DNA of 64,000 nucleotides from Oreocharis arfaki (Eukaryota; Chordata; Aves; Passeriformes; Paramythiidae). A program made the position numbers and the translations under genes. Location of the stretch: assembly GCA_013398015.1 (NCBI GenBank), contig VZRR01002305.1:112119-176118 (forward strand), in the 5' to 3' direction. The notes below the pieces were generated by a model. It was given only the letters and a program-made list of their open reading frames with translations, was not told where the DNA came from and did not search any database. The stretch's first letter is position 1. Each line of letters begins with the position of its first letter. Below are positions 46,513 to 61,000 of the stretch, piece after piece.

Positions 46513-49500
46513 GGAGGTAGACTTCGGGGACCGCGAGCTGTTCGGGCAGCTGGAGGGCGAGCCCGGGCCGCCCTCGCCGCCCGCCCTGGACGAGCCGGAC
46601 CCGCTGCTGCAGCTCTACGAGCGGCTGCGCGACCGCGACGAGACAGTGCAGCGGCTGCGGGCGGAGAATATCCTGGCGGTAGAGGCAGGGCCTGCGCTGG
46701 GGCGGGGGAAGGCGGGAGCGCCGCTGCCGCCGGTTCCCTTCCGGGCCAGGCGGTCCCGGCCCTCACGGGGGGCTCCGGCTCCTGCCCGGGCGTCTGTGGG
46801 AAAGAACCTTTGGTCTCCGCCGGAGCCCGGGCGCGTTCCGAACGGGGAGAGTACTGAACTGTGTGGGGAGGGGGAGCCGAGCCTGGTGCTCCCAGGCTTC
46901 CTCAGAGCACTTTTCCAGAGAAACTTTTATCCTCAGAGCGGCCGGGCGCGCGCCAGCCCCACCTCAGGAGGCGGCTCCGGCCTGGGATGCGGGGATGGCT
47001 GTTGGAACGGCTGCCCCTGAATTCCTGCGTTCAGCCTTCCCAGGGAAAACAAACACCTGCGTGTTCACCATGACAAGCCGTTTTAACGCAGCTACCACTA
47101 ATTTCAAATTGTTGAATTGTCACACGTTCCCCTGAAGGGTTTTTGGGTTTGCCGCTCCAGCAGAATGGAATCTGAAATGTATTACAGTTTATTTCCCATT
47201 TACAAGTACGTGTGCACTAGCGTTACCTTTCTTTTGGTGATGATCATAGATATTTTTAAAATAAAATGTTATGGATCTGTTAATACAATCATTGCATGTA
47301 ATGAATTGCACTATTTGGATTATCACAGCTACTCCTCTTTTTCCTTTTGCTTTTTTTAGGGGTTTGTTGTGGTTTTTTTTCATTTTATTGTGTGTCTTCA
47401 GCAACATGTGGATTTGTAAATAATCCCCTGTGCAGTGAAAGGGAAGGACTGAAACCCTTTTTGTTGGTCTGTGAAATTCTTGCTCGGTGTTTTCTTGTTT
47501 GCTTTGGGTGTGGGTTTGTATCTTCCAAAGGAAATCATATTCCTTAACAATAAGTTAACATCAGGAACTTAAAAGGAAGCTGAGAATTCTGACTCGTCCT
47601 AGGTATGTTAATGCTGACTTAAAGCACTGTATGATTTATATAGAGAGAATATATTTACTTATATATATGTATATGTAGAGTTTATCTAAGATAAAAGCTG
47701 CCTGAGGTAACAATCTGCTCAATCTGGTTTCCATGTCCCAATCCCTGCTCTGGTGTTGGGCTTCTAAAATGCCATTCCAGTTTCAGAAAAGTCTTTTGGA
47801 GTTGAATAGCAGCAACTTGGCTGGTATTGCTGTAACTCTTATTTATTTGTGTGTATCTGTTTCATGAAACTCACTTGGTCTTCAGGGAAACAGTTTTAAT
47901 GCAAAGTTCAGCAGTGAGGAAAAATTACATTAAAATGCTTGAATATATCTTAGTTAGAAAATGTATAAGTTTATTTAAGTTAGAATAGCAGGAAGAGAAT
48001 TCTGTTCATACAGAATTAAGTATTTCTGTTTTGTGGGGGTGTTTTGTTCTCCTTCCACCTCACACCAACCTGCTTTGCTCAAGAGGATAATTTCTGTTTT
48101 AGGGATAGGAACTTCTTAAAAGGACAGATTTTGTATTGACCAAACCTTCCTCTGTCTGTGGGGTCCAGACTCAGCTGTGTGATAAAGCTGGTGGGGAATA
48201 TTTACTGTACCCATTGTCTGTGTTCTGTGCTGTTCTAGTGGAATCTCAATGGAAAACTCCAAAGTTGATGGACCTCTGTTGCAGATTTTATTTATGAACA
48301 ATGTCATTACTAAGTAAGTATTTTCAAGACAAACCAATCCTGACAGGAAATGGGGGCTTTTTTTGTTTGTTTGGAAATAATGGTGTTGTGCCCAAAGGGT
48401 GGATATAGATTTTATTCAATAACATAAATTACTGAAGCTTGAAGGGGAGAAAGGATAATGGGCAGTATGGCAGAAGTTCTGTTGCTTTCATTAGCTGTAT
48501 CTGGTTTTATCATGAAATGGAGGGTGACTTCCAGGAACTTGGAGTGAGTCTGAAGAGCAGTTTGAATTTCAGGAATGTTGTGGGTAAAATACAAGAAATT
48601 AATCTTTCCCTGCCTCTGAGTTGATTTTTTACCACACTCAGGTGCTCTCTCATATCAGATTGCATTTGTGTTGGTAAGGGTTGAGAGGGGGACAAAAAAA
48701 AAATTGGATTTTCCCCTTTTTTAAGTTATTTAGTAAATGGTAAATGCTTAAAAGAGACTTCTGGCCTTTGTTTCAGCCTTGCTCATATCTTCATCTCTCT
48801 GTACTTTGTTCTGTCCCAGGCGGTATCATCAAGAAATTGAAGATTTTATTTGTAGTTTAGTTCAAAAATATGAAGAGCAGAAGAAAAGTGAACAAGAAAA
48901 ATCACACTTGAATGCTAAGCCACAGGTACTTTAAAACTCAAATTGTCACAAGATGCTTCTTCTCCTCCATCTCTGTAATGGGAATACTGAAATACTGCAC
49001 TGTAAAACAGGAACAGAAATCAGATAAAGTAGTTGTCAAATGTTGTATATCCATTTGTTCCAAAAAATAGAGCCCAGGACAAGGGAAAAATCCATTCTGC
49101 CTGTGAAAATGCTTCTTAAAAATTGTCCCTAGTGAAATTTCAGTGAAAGAAAATTAATATGTTGGTTTAAATAATTAAGAAGAAAGCTTAATGTATCCTC
49201 TTCTGGTAGTATTTGGCCCAACTCTGAGTATATATAGGGAAACAGATATCAGAATCTGAAAATTTACACTTTCTCCTCCTAGTTTAGAACTTTGATTCTT
49301 ACTCAACATTCACCTTGAATAAAAGGGTGGAGTGGCACGTTTCTCTCCATCTTTCCCTTAGCTTTTTTGATGAGAATGAAAATGTTATTATGCAGTGTAT
49401 TTCTCATCAGAGAAACCATTAGAAAGGAGCTGTGTCATGCTTTGGACTGTGGAAAGCTTCATGACTAATGTGCACAGAAAGCTGAACCCCACATTCTCTT

Positions 49501-52500
49501 GCCTTTTACATCACTAATTCAAGAGCTCTCTTGATTTAAATTAATTATTTTTATTTTTGCTTTTCCTGTCAGCCCTCCAGTGTTGTTTTGGAAGAGGACT
49601 GTAAAGGAGCCAGCTCAAGTTCTGCTAAAAAAGTGAAAGAAGCTTTTAGTGTAAGTTTTTGACTGTGCTTTTCCATGGTAGGTCTGATTCTTCATTCTCC
49701 ACATTCAGTGTACACTGCCCTTAAAATAAGATCTGTTCATTGCTGTTACACTGATAAATGAAATTTAAATTCAGCATGTTTTGGCTACATCAGTGCAAAA
49801 AAAACCTTACGTGTACAGGTGTGGGCTTGTATTAATTGTAACTTCTTAGAGAATGGGGAAAAAAACCTGGAAGTATTTCAAGCAGTGTAAATTTATAGAA
49901 ATGCTACCAATCTCACTTAAATACTGACACATTTCTGACAATTCTCTGACTTTTTTTCTGCAGGTTGTAGGAAGTGTTCTGTATTTTACCAATTTTTGTC
50001 TCGATAAACTGGGACAGCCTATTTTAAATGAGAATCCACAGCTGACAGAAGGATGGGAAATACCTAAGTATCCTGTTTGCTAAAACACGTTTCTTTTTTC
50101 CGTTTGTCAAATCCAAAGAATTCCAGTGGGTAAATTGAACTCAAATTCTCTTCAGTGGATTGTGTGTTTCTGTCAAAACCATATTAATCATTAGAAATGG
50201 GATGCTTTGATGAGTCATTAGTGGCTTTTTTACTCGAAACAAATAAGTGTTTTGATATAATTGACTTGCTGATTGCTATCCTGAGAGTGAATGCCTTATC
50301 CCCATAAATATATCTTGTGAATTTAGGGATTTCCTGGGCCAGTCCCTCATCAGATTTGGAATGACAGCTCATTGCAGATTAAATAAGTATTCTCCCTCTG
50401 TAAAATCCGCTCTTTGGGAGAAGAAAAGGGTTTGGCAAACTCAAACATGCTTTGAAATGGTTTTTTCCGAATGTGGGAGCCAGAGGGAAAGTCTTTTATT
50501 AAAATTTAATTATGGAATGCTCTTAACATGCATCCATTTTAAAGTTGCTTCTTTACTGTTTACTAACGCCGATATTTGAGAAGTGGAATTGAGAGAAATG
50601 CTGAAAAAAGTTGGAAAATGTTGAAATGTTTTTTAATATTGGAGTCTTCCATGACAAAAGAAATTGGACAAGACATTTCTCAAGTAACATCATCTCCCTA
50701 GTTTTCCAGTATTGCTTCTGTGCTGGAAAGACTCAGGATAAGAGCCAGTTTGAGTTCATTTCTGCAATATCCAGTTCTTAAGCTTGTAATCAAGGTCATG
50801 TCATAGAGTGTTAAAAAATTACTTGTAGCTGAACAAACCCAGCAAATTTACAATCTCTCAGCCTCTGGATGAAGGAGGTAGATGGCCAATGGGAATTTCT
50901 CCTAGAATGCCGTTAAGTGTGGCTGAACTGATTCTGAATGAAATGGTTCATCAGGCATTGGCTTCTAAATGACCAAAGTACTGCTCTCAGTGAACCTGTC
51001 ATTTTGAAACTCTATCCAAATGTGGTTTAGTAAGATTGCTGTGAAGCGTTTCAGAATTATTATCTGGAAATTTCTGCCTGTAAACAAGAGGGTTGTAGTT
51101 TTAGCAAGTGCTGATAAAAGTATTGGGTAGAAATTTGTAGGAGGAAACAGCATAAGCTTATCTTAGCGAATAGTTTATAGTAGATTTAATTTTATAGTTT
51201 ATACTCTGGATTTCATATCAAGGACCCATTTGTAAATTAATGCAGATGAGTCAGTGTTCTACTCAAAGCACTATTAAGTTTTCATTGATACTTTAAACAA
51301 AATTGAAATTTTGCTTCATCCAGTAGCAGTTCCTTATTGAAATCTAAAGATATCAGCAAGTTTTCAGCCAGATTCTCTCCCTAGATGGACAAGAAATACA
51401 AGTAAAACCCAAAAGGTTTGTATCATTCTTAAATATAAAGTTTTGAGCTGAAAAGTTCAGATGCACTCTGTGATTATTGCCCAGTTAATAAACCCTTGGA
51501 CATACTTGAGCATTGAGTTTAAATTAAATAAACCAGAGCTGAGCTTTGCAGTCAGTGGGTCTGTTCTTTTATTGACTTTCTTTAGGAAGGGCTCAAAGTC
51601 AGTGTGTGAAAACTTTCTGAATTTTTGTGCTTAGTTCTTCTGTTTCTTGTCTTTTTAGTGATTGGTTTGTCATCCTTGCACTGGTGTTTTTTCATGGTTA
51701 CTGTTTTGTAGAGCAATTCCTGTCTGACTTATTTGATGGATTTTAAAGACAGACTGATCTGAGAGTTGCTCAGTGTAGGTTTTGAGTGTAGTTTTCATGG
51801 GAGGTCAGAAGTGAAGGGAATTCAGTTTCCAGCTGGAGTTACCTTGGACACACGTTCTTGTGCCACACTTTTTATCTCCACTTCTGGTTCCCGTCCTAAT
51901 TCAGTAAAAATGGATGTTCAGAAAGTAAATTTTCCTCTGAAATCTTGGCTTTTTCACCCCAGTAATATTGCAAATGTTTCCTGCCACGGTGTGAAATTAC
52001 AAGGAGGATTTAAGTTGAAGCCAGCTGCAGTTCCATTCCAGGTTTTCAGTGCAGTTTCACAGAATGCATTACTTGAAACTGTGGGCCAGGACTTTCCAAA
52101 GAAATGGTCCTGCTCTGCTGTTTGTTTCTACTGGTGTCTGATTCCCAGTATTGTGAAAAGGATCAGAGCTCTGATGATACCATTTCCTGTTTCCCTCTGC
52201 CCTTTCCTCATTTCCCATGTGCTCCTTAGCACTGTGAAATCAGCAGTACTCTGTTCCTCTATTTAAGGATTGACATAAGTTTGAGAGAAGCAGAAGGCAG
52301 CACATGACATCAGCAGTCAATGATTTTGTTTTTGTCTTTCTCAAGTCTAAACCTTAAAATCTATCACGAATGAAAATAATTAAGTGTATTTAACATTGCA
52401 AAGTTGTTTTCAGGTTTAATTTGTTGTGCATTTTTCAAGCAGGCCCAAACCTCATTGCTTCAATTGTGGTTCTGAAGACCATCAAATGAAAGACTGCCCA

Positions 52501-55500
52501 AAGGTAAAATCACCAGTATTCCAAAGACTGCTGCTCTCCAAGCTTTATGTTGGGTGAAGGAGTGCATAAATTGTAAGTTGTCCAACTCTAAACTTCCCAA
52601 TTGTATTATCTTTAAGCCACGAAATGCAGCTCGTATAAATGAGAAGAGAAAGGAGTTTTTGGAAGCTTGTGGTGATTCGAGCAATCAGAATTTTCAGCAG
52701 CGTTACCATGCAGAAGAAGTAGAAGAGAGGTTTGGAAAATTTAAGCCAGGAGTTATTAGGTATCTCTTTCCTTTGCATTTGCTGTTGCACTGCTTTTCTG
52801 GAATACCTCTTCTACCTTTGGAGTGCCAGATGTTAATTGCCAGAGTTTATTAAATCCAGCTGTTGCTCTTAACTATGAGTGTATTATGTTTGCATTTGCT
52901 AAATAGAATTTTGTTCAATAAATTGCAGAGATATTTTTCAAATGAAAATTCACTGCTAGCTTGATAGTCCTACCCTTTCCCTAATGCAGGGAGATAAATA
53001 TTACTCTTTGACTTCTCAAATTGCAGATTTATTGTGTTCCTACTAAAAATATATTCGAAAGTCTGCAAATTTTGAGCTTTGAGTGCCCCTTCCTCTCTAT
53101 TGAAAACACTTAAAGGAATCATAGTATTGTGTGGCAGTCTCCACAAAAATCACCAGTAAATTCAGTGTCAAGGTCCACCCTTCCTGTTGATAGCTACAGT
53201 CAAGGCCATGAGTCAGAAGTAGCAGGTCAAGTAGGTTATTCTTGGTGTAGAATTAAATCTAGTAAAGGGTTTAAGCATATCAGCAAGGCAGAAAGTTATA
53301 TTTAATACCAGAACTGATTTTGATCTAGAGTTGTTACACCTGGGATTGAAATGCAACATGCTTTGAGCTAAAACTCAGCTGTTCTACCTTGACAGCTGAA
53401 AACTCCACAAAATGTTCATAACCTTTTGGCACCAGTTAGGGATTTTTCTGGCTGATATTTTCTTTTCTGTTTGTTTTCTCGACTTAGTGGGGTCCTTCAG
53501 GATGCCCTTGGTGTGACAGACAAGAGCCTGCCCCCATTCATTTACCGCATGCGGCAGCTGGGGTACCCCCCGGGCTGGCTCAAGGAGGCAGAAATGGAGC
53601 ACTCAGGGCTGGCTCTGTATGATGGCAAAGGTGAGCAATGTGGGGCCAGAATAGAGTTTTAGTACGAGGCTGTGGACTGGCTGCACCCTCCTCAAGAGAC
53701 AATAATGTCACCAGTTTGTAAACCTTCATCTTCCTCGTTGGAAGAGTGAGAACTTTGCAAATCAAGTCTTTGTATTCATGTAAAAATGCACCTTTTTATC
53801 AGCTATGATGTAACAATGAAACAAATTCCATAATGGTTGCATTGCAAAGATGGAGATTGTCAGTGGGATTTCACTGTCAGAACCTGGAGTTGTGTGAAAC
53901 TGCAAGACTTGCAAATCTCTTTTTGCTCAATTTCCTCTCCCTTTTTCTTACGTTTTATGAAAGAAGCCATAATACTCAATAACTTATATAGGAACAAAAC
54001 TACCAGCAAGCAAACAACACATTTCTTGAAACCCAACTTAAGTAATTTACCAGCTTTTTGCTAATGGCCACCATTTATGCTGCATGTCAGGACAGTCCTG
54101 ATGACAAATTCTGAGTGTAGCAATGGTACATGAAGAGCACTTGTGTAGGAATATCCAGCTGGTTTCTGGGGGGGCTTCATGCCTGTATCTGATGGATTTG
54201 GTCACTGTTACTGCCTCAGGGGATTTCAAAACCTTCTATCAATACTTACATTCCCAAGCCCTGTTCTTAAATCCTGTAGATTTTTTCAATGGTGTTCTTA
54301 ATTAACATCAATAATAATTATATTCCATTTATAGGTGATGTTGAAGGAGAAGATGAGGGCTCTCCCCAGCCCAGGCGTATCACTTATGATGTGTCTAAGT
54401 TGGTAAATTATCCAGGCTTTAATATATCCACTCCCAGTGGGATCCCAGATGTGAGTAGCTGTTCCCTGCCTTCTAAACAACGTGCTGAGTGACAGTAGTT
54501 GCTTTTAGCTAAGAGTTAATGTTTTGTATTCTGCATCTGACAATTTCTTTTCAACAGCCTCTTTTTTTTAAGCCCTTGGTTTGGGGCTGGGCTTTGTAAT
54601 TAATGTGACATCCATCTGACTGATAACTTGTCATGATTCTTGTGCTAGGGTCTGACAGTGCTTCTGTGGGGGTTATTTCCCTTATGAGACCAAGAGGAGC
54701 CTGGAAGGACAGTTTGCTGTTTTTTAAACACGAAACCTCACGCAGGAATGGCTGTTTTTTCCATACATGTAAATTTTCTGAATGTTCTTGGAATATGAAA
54801 ATCACTGTGGGTGTTTCCATAAATAAAATTTTGATCACAGAATACTACATCAGCTCAGTCAGTGCACAACTTCTGCAAAGCTTTGTAACAACTAGAACTA
54901 AACAAGTCATAACAGGAGGCCCACATAGTGGGTGCCTGCTTAAGCACAGAGCACACAAGAAATGTGGGTGCTGCACTTTTATCTTCAAAAGCATTTTAAC
55001 CTGCTGTCAGTGAATTCCATCACTGATATTAATGCCTGTGCATTAAAAAGAAGCACTTGTGCATTTACACCTTTACATTTGCCCATTCAGTGGCCTCCAA
55101 ATGTGTTTTTCATTCAGTGTTATTAACCAAAGTTCTGTTATTAACCAACCATATGCAACATTATTCTTCTTTTTTTTTTTCTTTTTTTGCTGTAGGAATG
55201 GCAGATGTTTGGTTCCATCCCCATGCAACCATCTCAACAGAAGGATGTTTTTGCTCACTACCTTTCTAATTATCAGGAGGTGAATATATCTCCTTGTTAT
55301 TAAAAAAACCCAATGTTGTCTTTTAGTTAGTGTAGGTCACAATGATCTCTTGCTTGTATCTTCTTTCTGCACAAGGGGACAGACTTTTTACTGACACTAG
55401 TGAGGGTGAAATGCTGATCTGGCTTATCTGTTTTAACAAAAAATGGCTTTGTGTTTAAAATGAATCTCATTATTTCACTTTATGTTAGCAGATCCCAGGT

Positions 55501-57396
55501 ATGCAATGATTTATAAACACTTGGGAAAAAATTTGAACTTACACAGCCTAGAAGTTCCAGACTCCCCTAAAAAGTGAGAAGCTTGGTTGCCATAAGCATG
55601 GCATCCCTCAAATGTCAGTGTCTGTTTACATACTGGGTCCCCAAATGATTGTATAGTTACAAAATTGCTTTAATTCTTAGAGCTGGAAATGCTATCCTGT
55701 ACAGTATAATACTAATTCTTTTTGGTTTTGGGGATAATTTCTCTCCAGCCAAGTCCAAAATCCATCAACAAAAGGGCTGCACCTCAGTCAAAGTCTCATC
55801 ATTCCAAACGACCAAGAGAAGACAATTCAGAGATAGCAGCAGCTGACATGGACCTGGACTCTGGTATAATCATTCTGCATTTTATTTTCCTAAGTTAAGC
55901 TTTTATTTTCAAAATAACTTGCTCTGCATTGAAATGTGAGAGTTAAAAGGAGAAGCTAATGTGTTAATAGTCATTTTGGTGGTACTTAATGTCAGAGCTG
56001 ACAGAGGCCAGCAGTGTCCTACTGCAGTGGCATTTGCTGTGACTGTCACAGTGGTTTTTATATCTTCCAGTACCAAGCAGGAGGTTTCAGTTGTGCTCAG
56101 AGCAATTGCAATGTTATATTAAAAATTCTGATCTCTTTACTTCAGGAGCGTCCTAAAGAAATTTCTGTTAAGAAGACCTCTCAGTCTCTAAATCTTTGGA
56201 TGAAATAACATAAATTTGCAAGCTTACAGCTTCTTAAAAATGAGGCAAACTCAAAGGAGGATTCAGTATTGTTTATGTGTTAGAATAGCTGGGGAAACTT
56301 CTGGCTTTCCTTTTGGAATCTGCTTGAGGAGTCCTTCAATATGTCTCAGTGTGGAATGAGTTTGTTTTTAATACCTTCAAGAGTAATTTTTTTTGCCTTG
56401 AATGGCTGGCAGAGTTAAAATCCAAAAAACATAGTTTTGGTGGATATGAAAACCCTCACAAAGTTTGTTCTGTCTCAGCTGAAAACCAAGGGTGAGAAGA
56501 CATAAATCTGGTAGTTAATCAGAACATTGGCATTTTGAATCTTGTCCTGGTCAGATTTCAGGTTCTAAAAGGTGTCTTTTAATCTCCTTCTAGATCTGGA
56601 AGGGGCACAGAGATCTCAAACTCCCAACAGTTTTCAGTTCCAGCCTCCGCTGCCACCTGGATCTCCATCCATGTCCACTCCTCCGCCTGTGCCACAAGGA
56701 ACACCCCCACTCACACCCCCTCAGCCTTCCACACCCACCCACTCTCCCCTCCCTAGGACTACTCCACCACCAAACCCTCCGAGTGAAAGTGCTCAGCCCA
56801 AAATAGTGGACTCAGTCATGGATGAGGATACTCTGACCTTGGAAGAGCTGGAGGAGCAGCAGAGGTTAATCTGGGCAGCGCTGGAGCAGGCGGAGAGCAT
56901 GAACAGTGACTCTGATATTCCTCCTGACACACCTTTAACTGGAAATTCCCTTACATCATCGCCAGCCAGGAATGAAGCAGATCTTGTTGCAGAAGTCAGG
57001 TCACCTGAGAAGGTGATCTCAGTGGAAACAGAGTTTTCTGACATCAGTGAGCAGATCCCAGAAAACGAACGTTCTATAACCAGTCCGAATCTAGAGGACA
57101 GTTTGCTTGACTTAAAGGAAAATCCTGATAATGCAGTTTCTGAAGGCCTGCTGGATGATACCCTGCCTGCTCCCAACCCTGAGGTTGATGAGGGGGAAAA
57201 CACAGGTGGTAATAAAGTGCCCACAAGCACTGGATCATCTGTGAAAAAATCTGGACTTGTTCCTGACATGAGCAAGTTTGCTGCAGGCATCACACCATTC
57301 GAATTTGAAAACATGGCGGAATCAACTGGGGTTTATCTACGGATAAGAAGCCTGTTAAAAAATTCCCCAAGAAACCAGCAAAAGAAAAAGACTTAA
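46505..57396 (+). CDS. ZCCHC8: ZCCHC8 (zinc finger CCHC domain-containing protein 8), complete CDS in 14 coding exons
   Basis: Scaffold of the NEXT complex with MTR4 helicase and RBM7; it delivers nuclear transcripts to the exosome. Exons: 46505-46678, 47565-47602, 48239-48313, 48820-48925, 49573-49650, 49964-50067, 51350-51415, 52443-52503, 52617-52759, 53488-53630, 54335-54450, 55196-55279, 55749-55863, 56594-57396; 701 aa (human 707). An N-terminal coiled coil spans residues about 35-70. The CCHC knuckle CFNCGSEDHQMKDC (residues about 219-232) is complete. The PSP domain follows at about 275-325 (YRMRQLGYPPGWLKEAEM), next to the RBM7-contacting segment. A proline-rich stretch (about 450-505) precedes an acidic region, and the C-terminal MTR4-stimulating segment GITPFEFENMAESTGVYLRI is intact. 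Exon 1 reads AENILA before the junction where human has AENQ, a small local difference. Introns hold nothing else I recognise. Confidence 0.97.
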
Positions 57397-58085
57397 ATCT
57401 TAACTGGTCTTTTGTTTTCTTATGTCCAAATCCTTTCTGTCCAACCCCCCCCCAGTTTTACAAACTCAGATAACCTCCCTCATCTTACGGGAAAGAGAAA
57501 ATCTTGACAAACACAGGTCTGCCCTGTTCTTCCTTGGTATTGAAGTCAGTGCAGGTTTCCATCTTGACCAGGACCACCAATGCAGCCAGAAAATGTAGAA
57601 TTTTCCCAAAGTGCATGCTTCCACTAAGGAAGAACAGGACTGATGGTTTGTTAAGAGCATTTTATTTGCCAATACTCGAGACTCTAAAATGCAGAGTTTG
57701 TGGTTTGGTGTTCATTATTTTGGCTAAGATTTTTATTGTCCTTGAGTTTCAGGTGGATTGGTGATTTTTTTAATATCTGTCCTTTGTACAATAATCTACA
57801 CTTTATACATTTTGCTAATTATCCTGTAGATAAGTTTAATATATTCGGAATGTTTTTAAAAAGGTCTGATGTTAAGATTTCCCACATCAAAGTCCTGGCA
57901 AGTGGAGGAAAATAATTGGGGATTACAGTGCTTTTTTCACCATTTCAAGTATTTTTATAAATTATTTATGTGGGTCTGTTTTAATTGCCACCGTATCTTT
58001 TGTAGCATCGTCCTTCATGTAAACTTGCTGTACATACATGTTCGTGGTTGTCTACAGAGGTTTAATAAATGAGCTTTTAGCTAAA
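57397..58085 (+). other. ZCCHC8: ZCCHC8 3' untranslated region
   Basis: The region is U-rich after the TAA, with no further conserved coding, and runs to just past the AATAAA at 58064. Confidence 0.8.
58064..58069 (+). terminator. ZCCHC8: ZCCHC8 polyadenylation signal AATAAA
   Basis: AATAAA lies 668 bases after the stop codon and is followed by a U/G-containing stretch. It is the last such signal before exon-like sequence resumes at about 58117. Confidence 0.75.
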
Positions 58086-58099
58086 GAGTTTTTAATTGG

Positions 58100-61000
58100 A
58101 GTCCTAAAGCAGCAAAATGCTGGTTTTTGAAAATCAGCTGCTGAAGAAAATTGGGAAAACAAGGTGAGCAAAATGAGGATGAATACAGTGAAATATTTTA
58201 GGAGGGGCCACAACTGTTGCCTTCAGGTTTTCTTAATCAAGAAACTGTTAAAATTCTCTTAGCTACTTAAACAGAACCTTGCCATACCATTTAGTTTTCA
58301 TAATCTGAAGAGCTGCCCACTTCTAAATGCTTAGAAATGTTATAATCCTGCTGATTAATTGTTCTAACACTTTTTTTCTCCTTGTCCTGGGAGGGACCTG
58401 TGGCTGAAGTGACTGTACCTTGCTCAGTTGCCGAGAGAGGGAGCACTAGATTGATGTAATGTATTCCTTGGAGCTGGTAAAGCATTTGTCCTTCCGTAAG
58501 TGCAGGAAAAGTCTCCCCAACCAAGTGTAATGCCTAGTAAACCAAAGCATTTTCAAGTGTCTAACAAAAAACTTGTGAAGGGGAATGTCCACAAGATAAT
58601 GTTAGAGAATAAACTTAATTCTTTCAAATTCTCAGCTTTGCAGTTAGTGCATATTGCCCAAAGATCTTTAAAATACGTATTAGTACGCCTGCATTTGAAT
58701 TTCTAGGAGGACCCCAGGCTTTTTGCAGTTAAAACTTTCGTTTATTTCTCCTTTTTTTCTCCCTAAACTTTACAGGAAGGCAAAACCAAAGCACCTTTAT
58801 ATGTGAATTCTGAGAGGCTGAAAGATCTTTTTGCAGCATTTACCAGTTCAGTTTATTTGGTTGCACTTGGAAAGCAAGTCAAGGTAAATGTTCATCATAT
58901 GTTCTAAAATGAATGGCTTTTTTCTTCCTCGTTTACAGGAGAAACAGTATTTTTTATAACAGGAGTGGACAACAAAATAATGTGCTGTTTCCACCTTCTG
59001 CACACGTTTAAGGAAAGCTCTGTTGGGAAGCATATGGAGGTCTGGCACTTTTTCCTCCTCCTCCTTCTATGGAGTTAAAAGCCAGTAATGACAGTTTACA
59101 GGAGCCTTTGTGTGCTGCATCATTCCCACGTGGATGATAAAGGGATGCAGGGCAGGAGGTGGTGATTCCCAGTGCACACCTTTTGGGTGTGTTGGGCTGC
59201 TCATATTTGAAACACGCAGTTCTCTCACCACACCTTAAAGATCTGTTTTTAATGGCTCTTAGGAAATGCTGCTGCTTGAGTAGGACATGCAGCCTAAACT
59301 AAAGGAGTGCTTGTGGTTTCTGTGAGCAAGGCAGAAGAGTAAACCAGATGCAAATCATCTTTATGTGCTTAGAACCTTTTAGTGCTCTCTATGGTCCATC
59401 TTCAATCACCCTTCCACTTAATTAATTGGTCACAACAGATAAGCAAAACAGTTGTGACTAAAATACTTTCATTTGTTATTCTTTTGTCTTTCAAATTGCA
59501 AAGGAAACTTTTATAAATGTTCCTGTATTTTTTTTTTTTTCTTAAAATAGTATTTTTGGTATGTTTTGATCTCAGAGAAGCAGGCAGGGACTGTTTAATT
59601 TCTGGGTTTAATTTTAGTAATTTAATTTCAAATAAGGATAATCATACAATATTCCAGGCACTCAGTATCCTTTAAATTTTTCTTTTAAATCTTCTCTTGG
59701 AATTGTCCTTTCTTTGGAGGTGGCAGTCAGCATGGATAGTGCTCTGAGAAAACTGAACCAGTAAGTAAAACTCCTCCTGTAGTTACCTCTGCTGTAAGAC
59801 AGTTAATTAGGGATGGAGAGTTATCCCTGCTGCTTCTCTCATGATGAGGAATTCATTCATCTGCATCTCTTAGCTATTTATCTATAATTCACTGTTCTAT
59901 CAAGTGCTACATATTGTTGCACTGAAGATGCTTGTAATTAGTGAGGTCTTTAATCTGTCAGCTGTAACCACTCAAATGGGTTTTGTATATTGAAACTGCA
60001 ATCAGATCACACTCTTAAGTCCTGAGGAAAAGCTGAATAGTGAAGTATTTTGGGTCCTTTTAAGTCCCATTCCCATGGTGATGGGTGTGGCATAATAACC
60101 TAGATTAGAGTTTACTAAAATGAATGACTAATAAAATCTGTAATGAGGTGGGTATAGCATGAGCAGGCATCACTCAAATTTTCCCACAGATCCCTGTTGG
60201 CAGAGTCCTCGTGTTTATTTACAGCATTTGGAACACCAAAAATATTTTTAAATGCTCATGCATGTCTGAAAAATCGAATCTGTGCAAAATACTCTGGGTA
60301 TCAGTCAGGTGGGAAGTTGTGTCTTAAAAATATCTGAATTTCTGACTGTTAAATTTTTATAACGCAATTCACAGCACTCAAAACGTCAAGAAAAGAGAAA
60401 TAGCTGAGATTCTAGAAGATATCTGAAAGACGTGGTGGCTGCTAAAAATAATTATTTTACTGCAAGCTCTGTAAGGCAGCATAGCTGGGGAGAAAAAAAA
60501 AAAAGAAGGAGGAAAAATGAAGAGGAGGAAAAAGCTCCAATATAATTAAAGCATTTCAAATGCCTTGGTTGTTGCCATGGAGCCCCGTAGCACCTTCATT
60601 CTGTGCCGTGGCTGTGCTGCCCCTGGGAAGTGAATGCCACTAAAGATTGATGCTGTTCCTAAGAATACAGTGCAGAGTCATTGCTAAATTTTGGGGGGTG
60701 GGAGGGGATGAGTCAGAGAGAGGAATTGGTCGTGATTCCTGGAGTAGCTTGAAAACAGGATGGATTTAATAACGTGGTAATTACTGTGTGACAATTGGAC
60801 ACTTCCTAGACTTCAGTTAACTACAGCAGCAGGGATGTTACATAAGATTTTTTTACAGCGTGTGTTTAGTTGTCACCCATGACTGAATAAACATTTATTT
60901 ACCCTTTCTTTAGAATTGGTCACTTGATAGGAACAAAATCCTTCTGCTTTGCCTCGCTGTAGGTGAGAATTCAGCTTTTATTGGTATTTACATAAGTGCT

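Noticed and set aside
46446..47073. Several overlapping GC-rich frames around ZCCHC8 exon 1
   Set aside because: They are shadows of the coding first exon and the CpG island.
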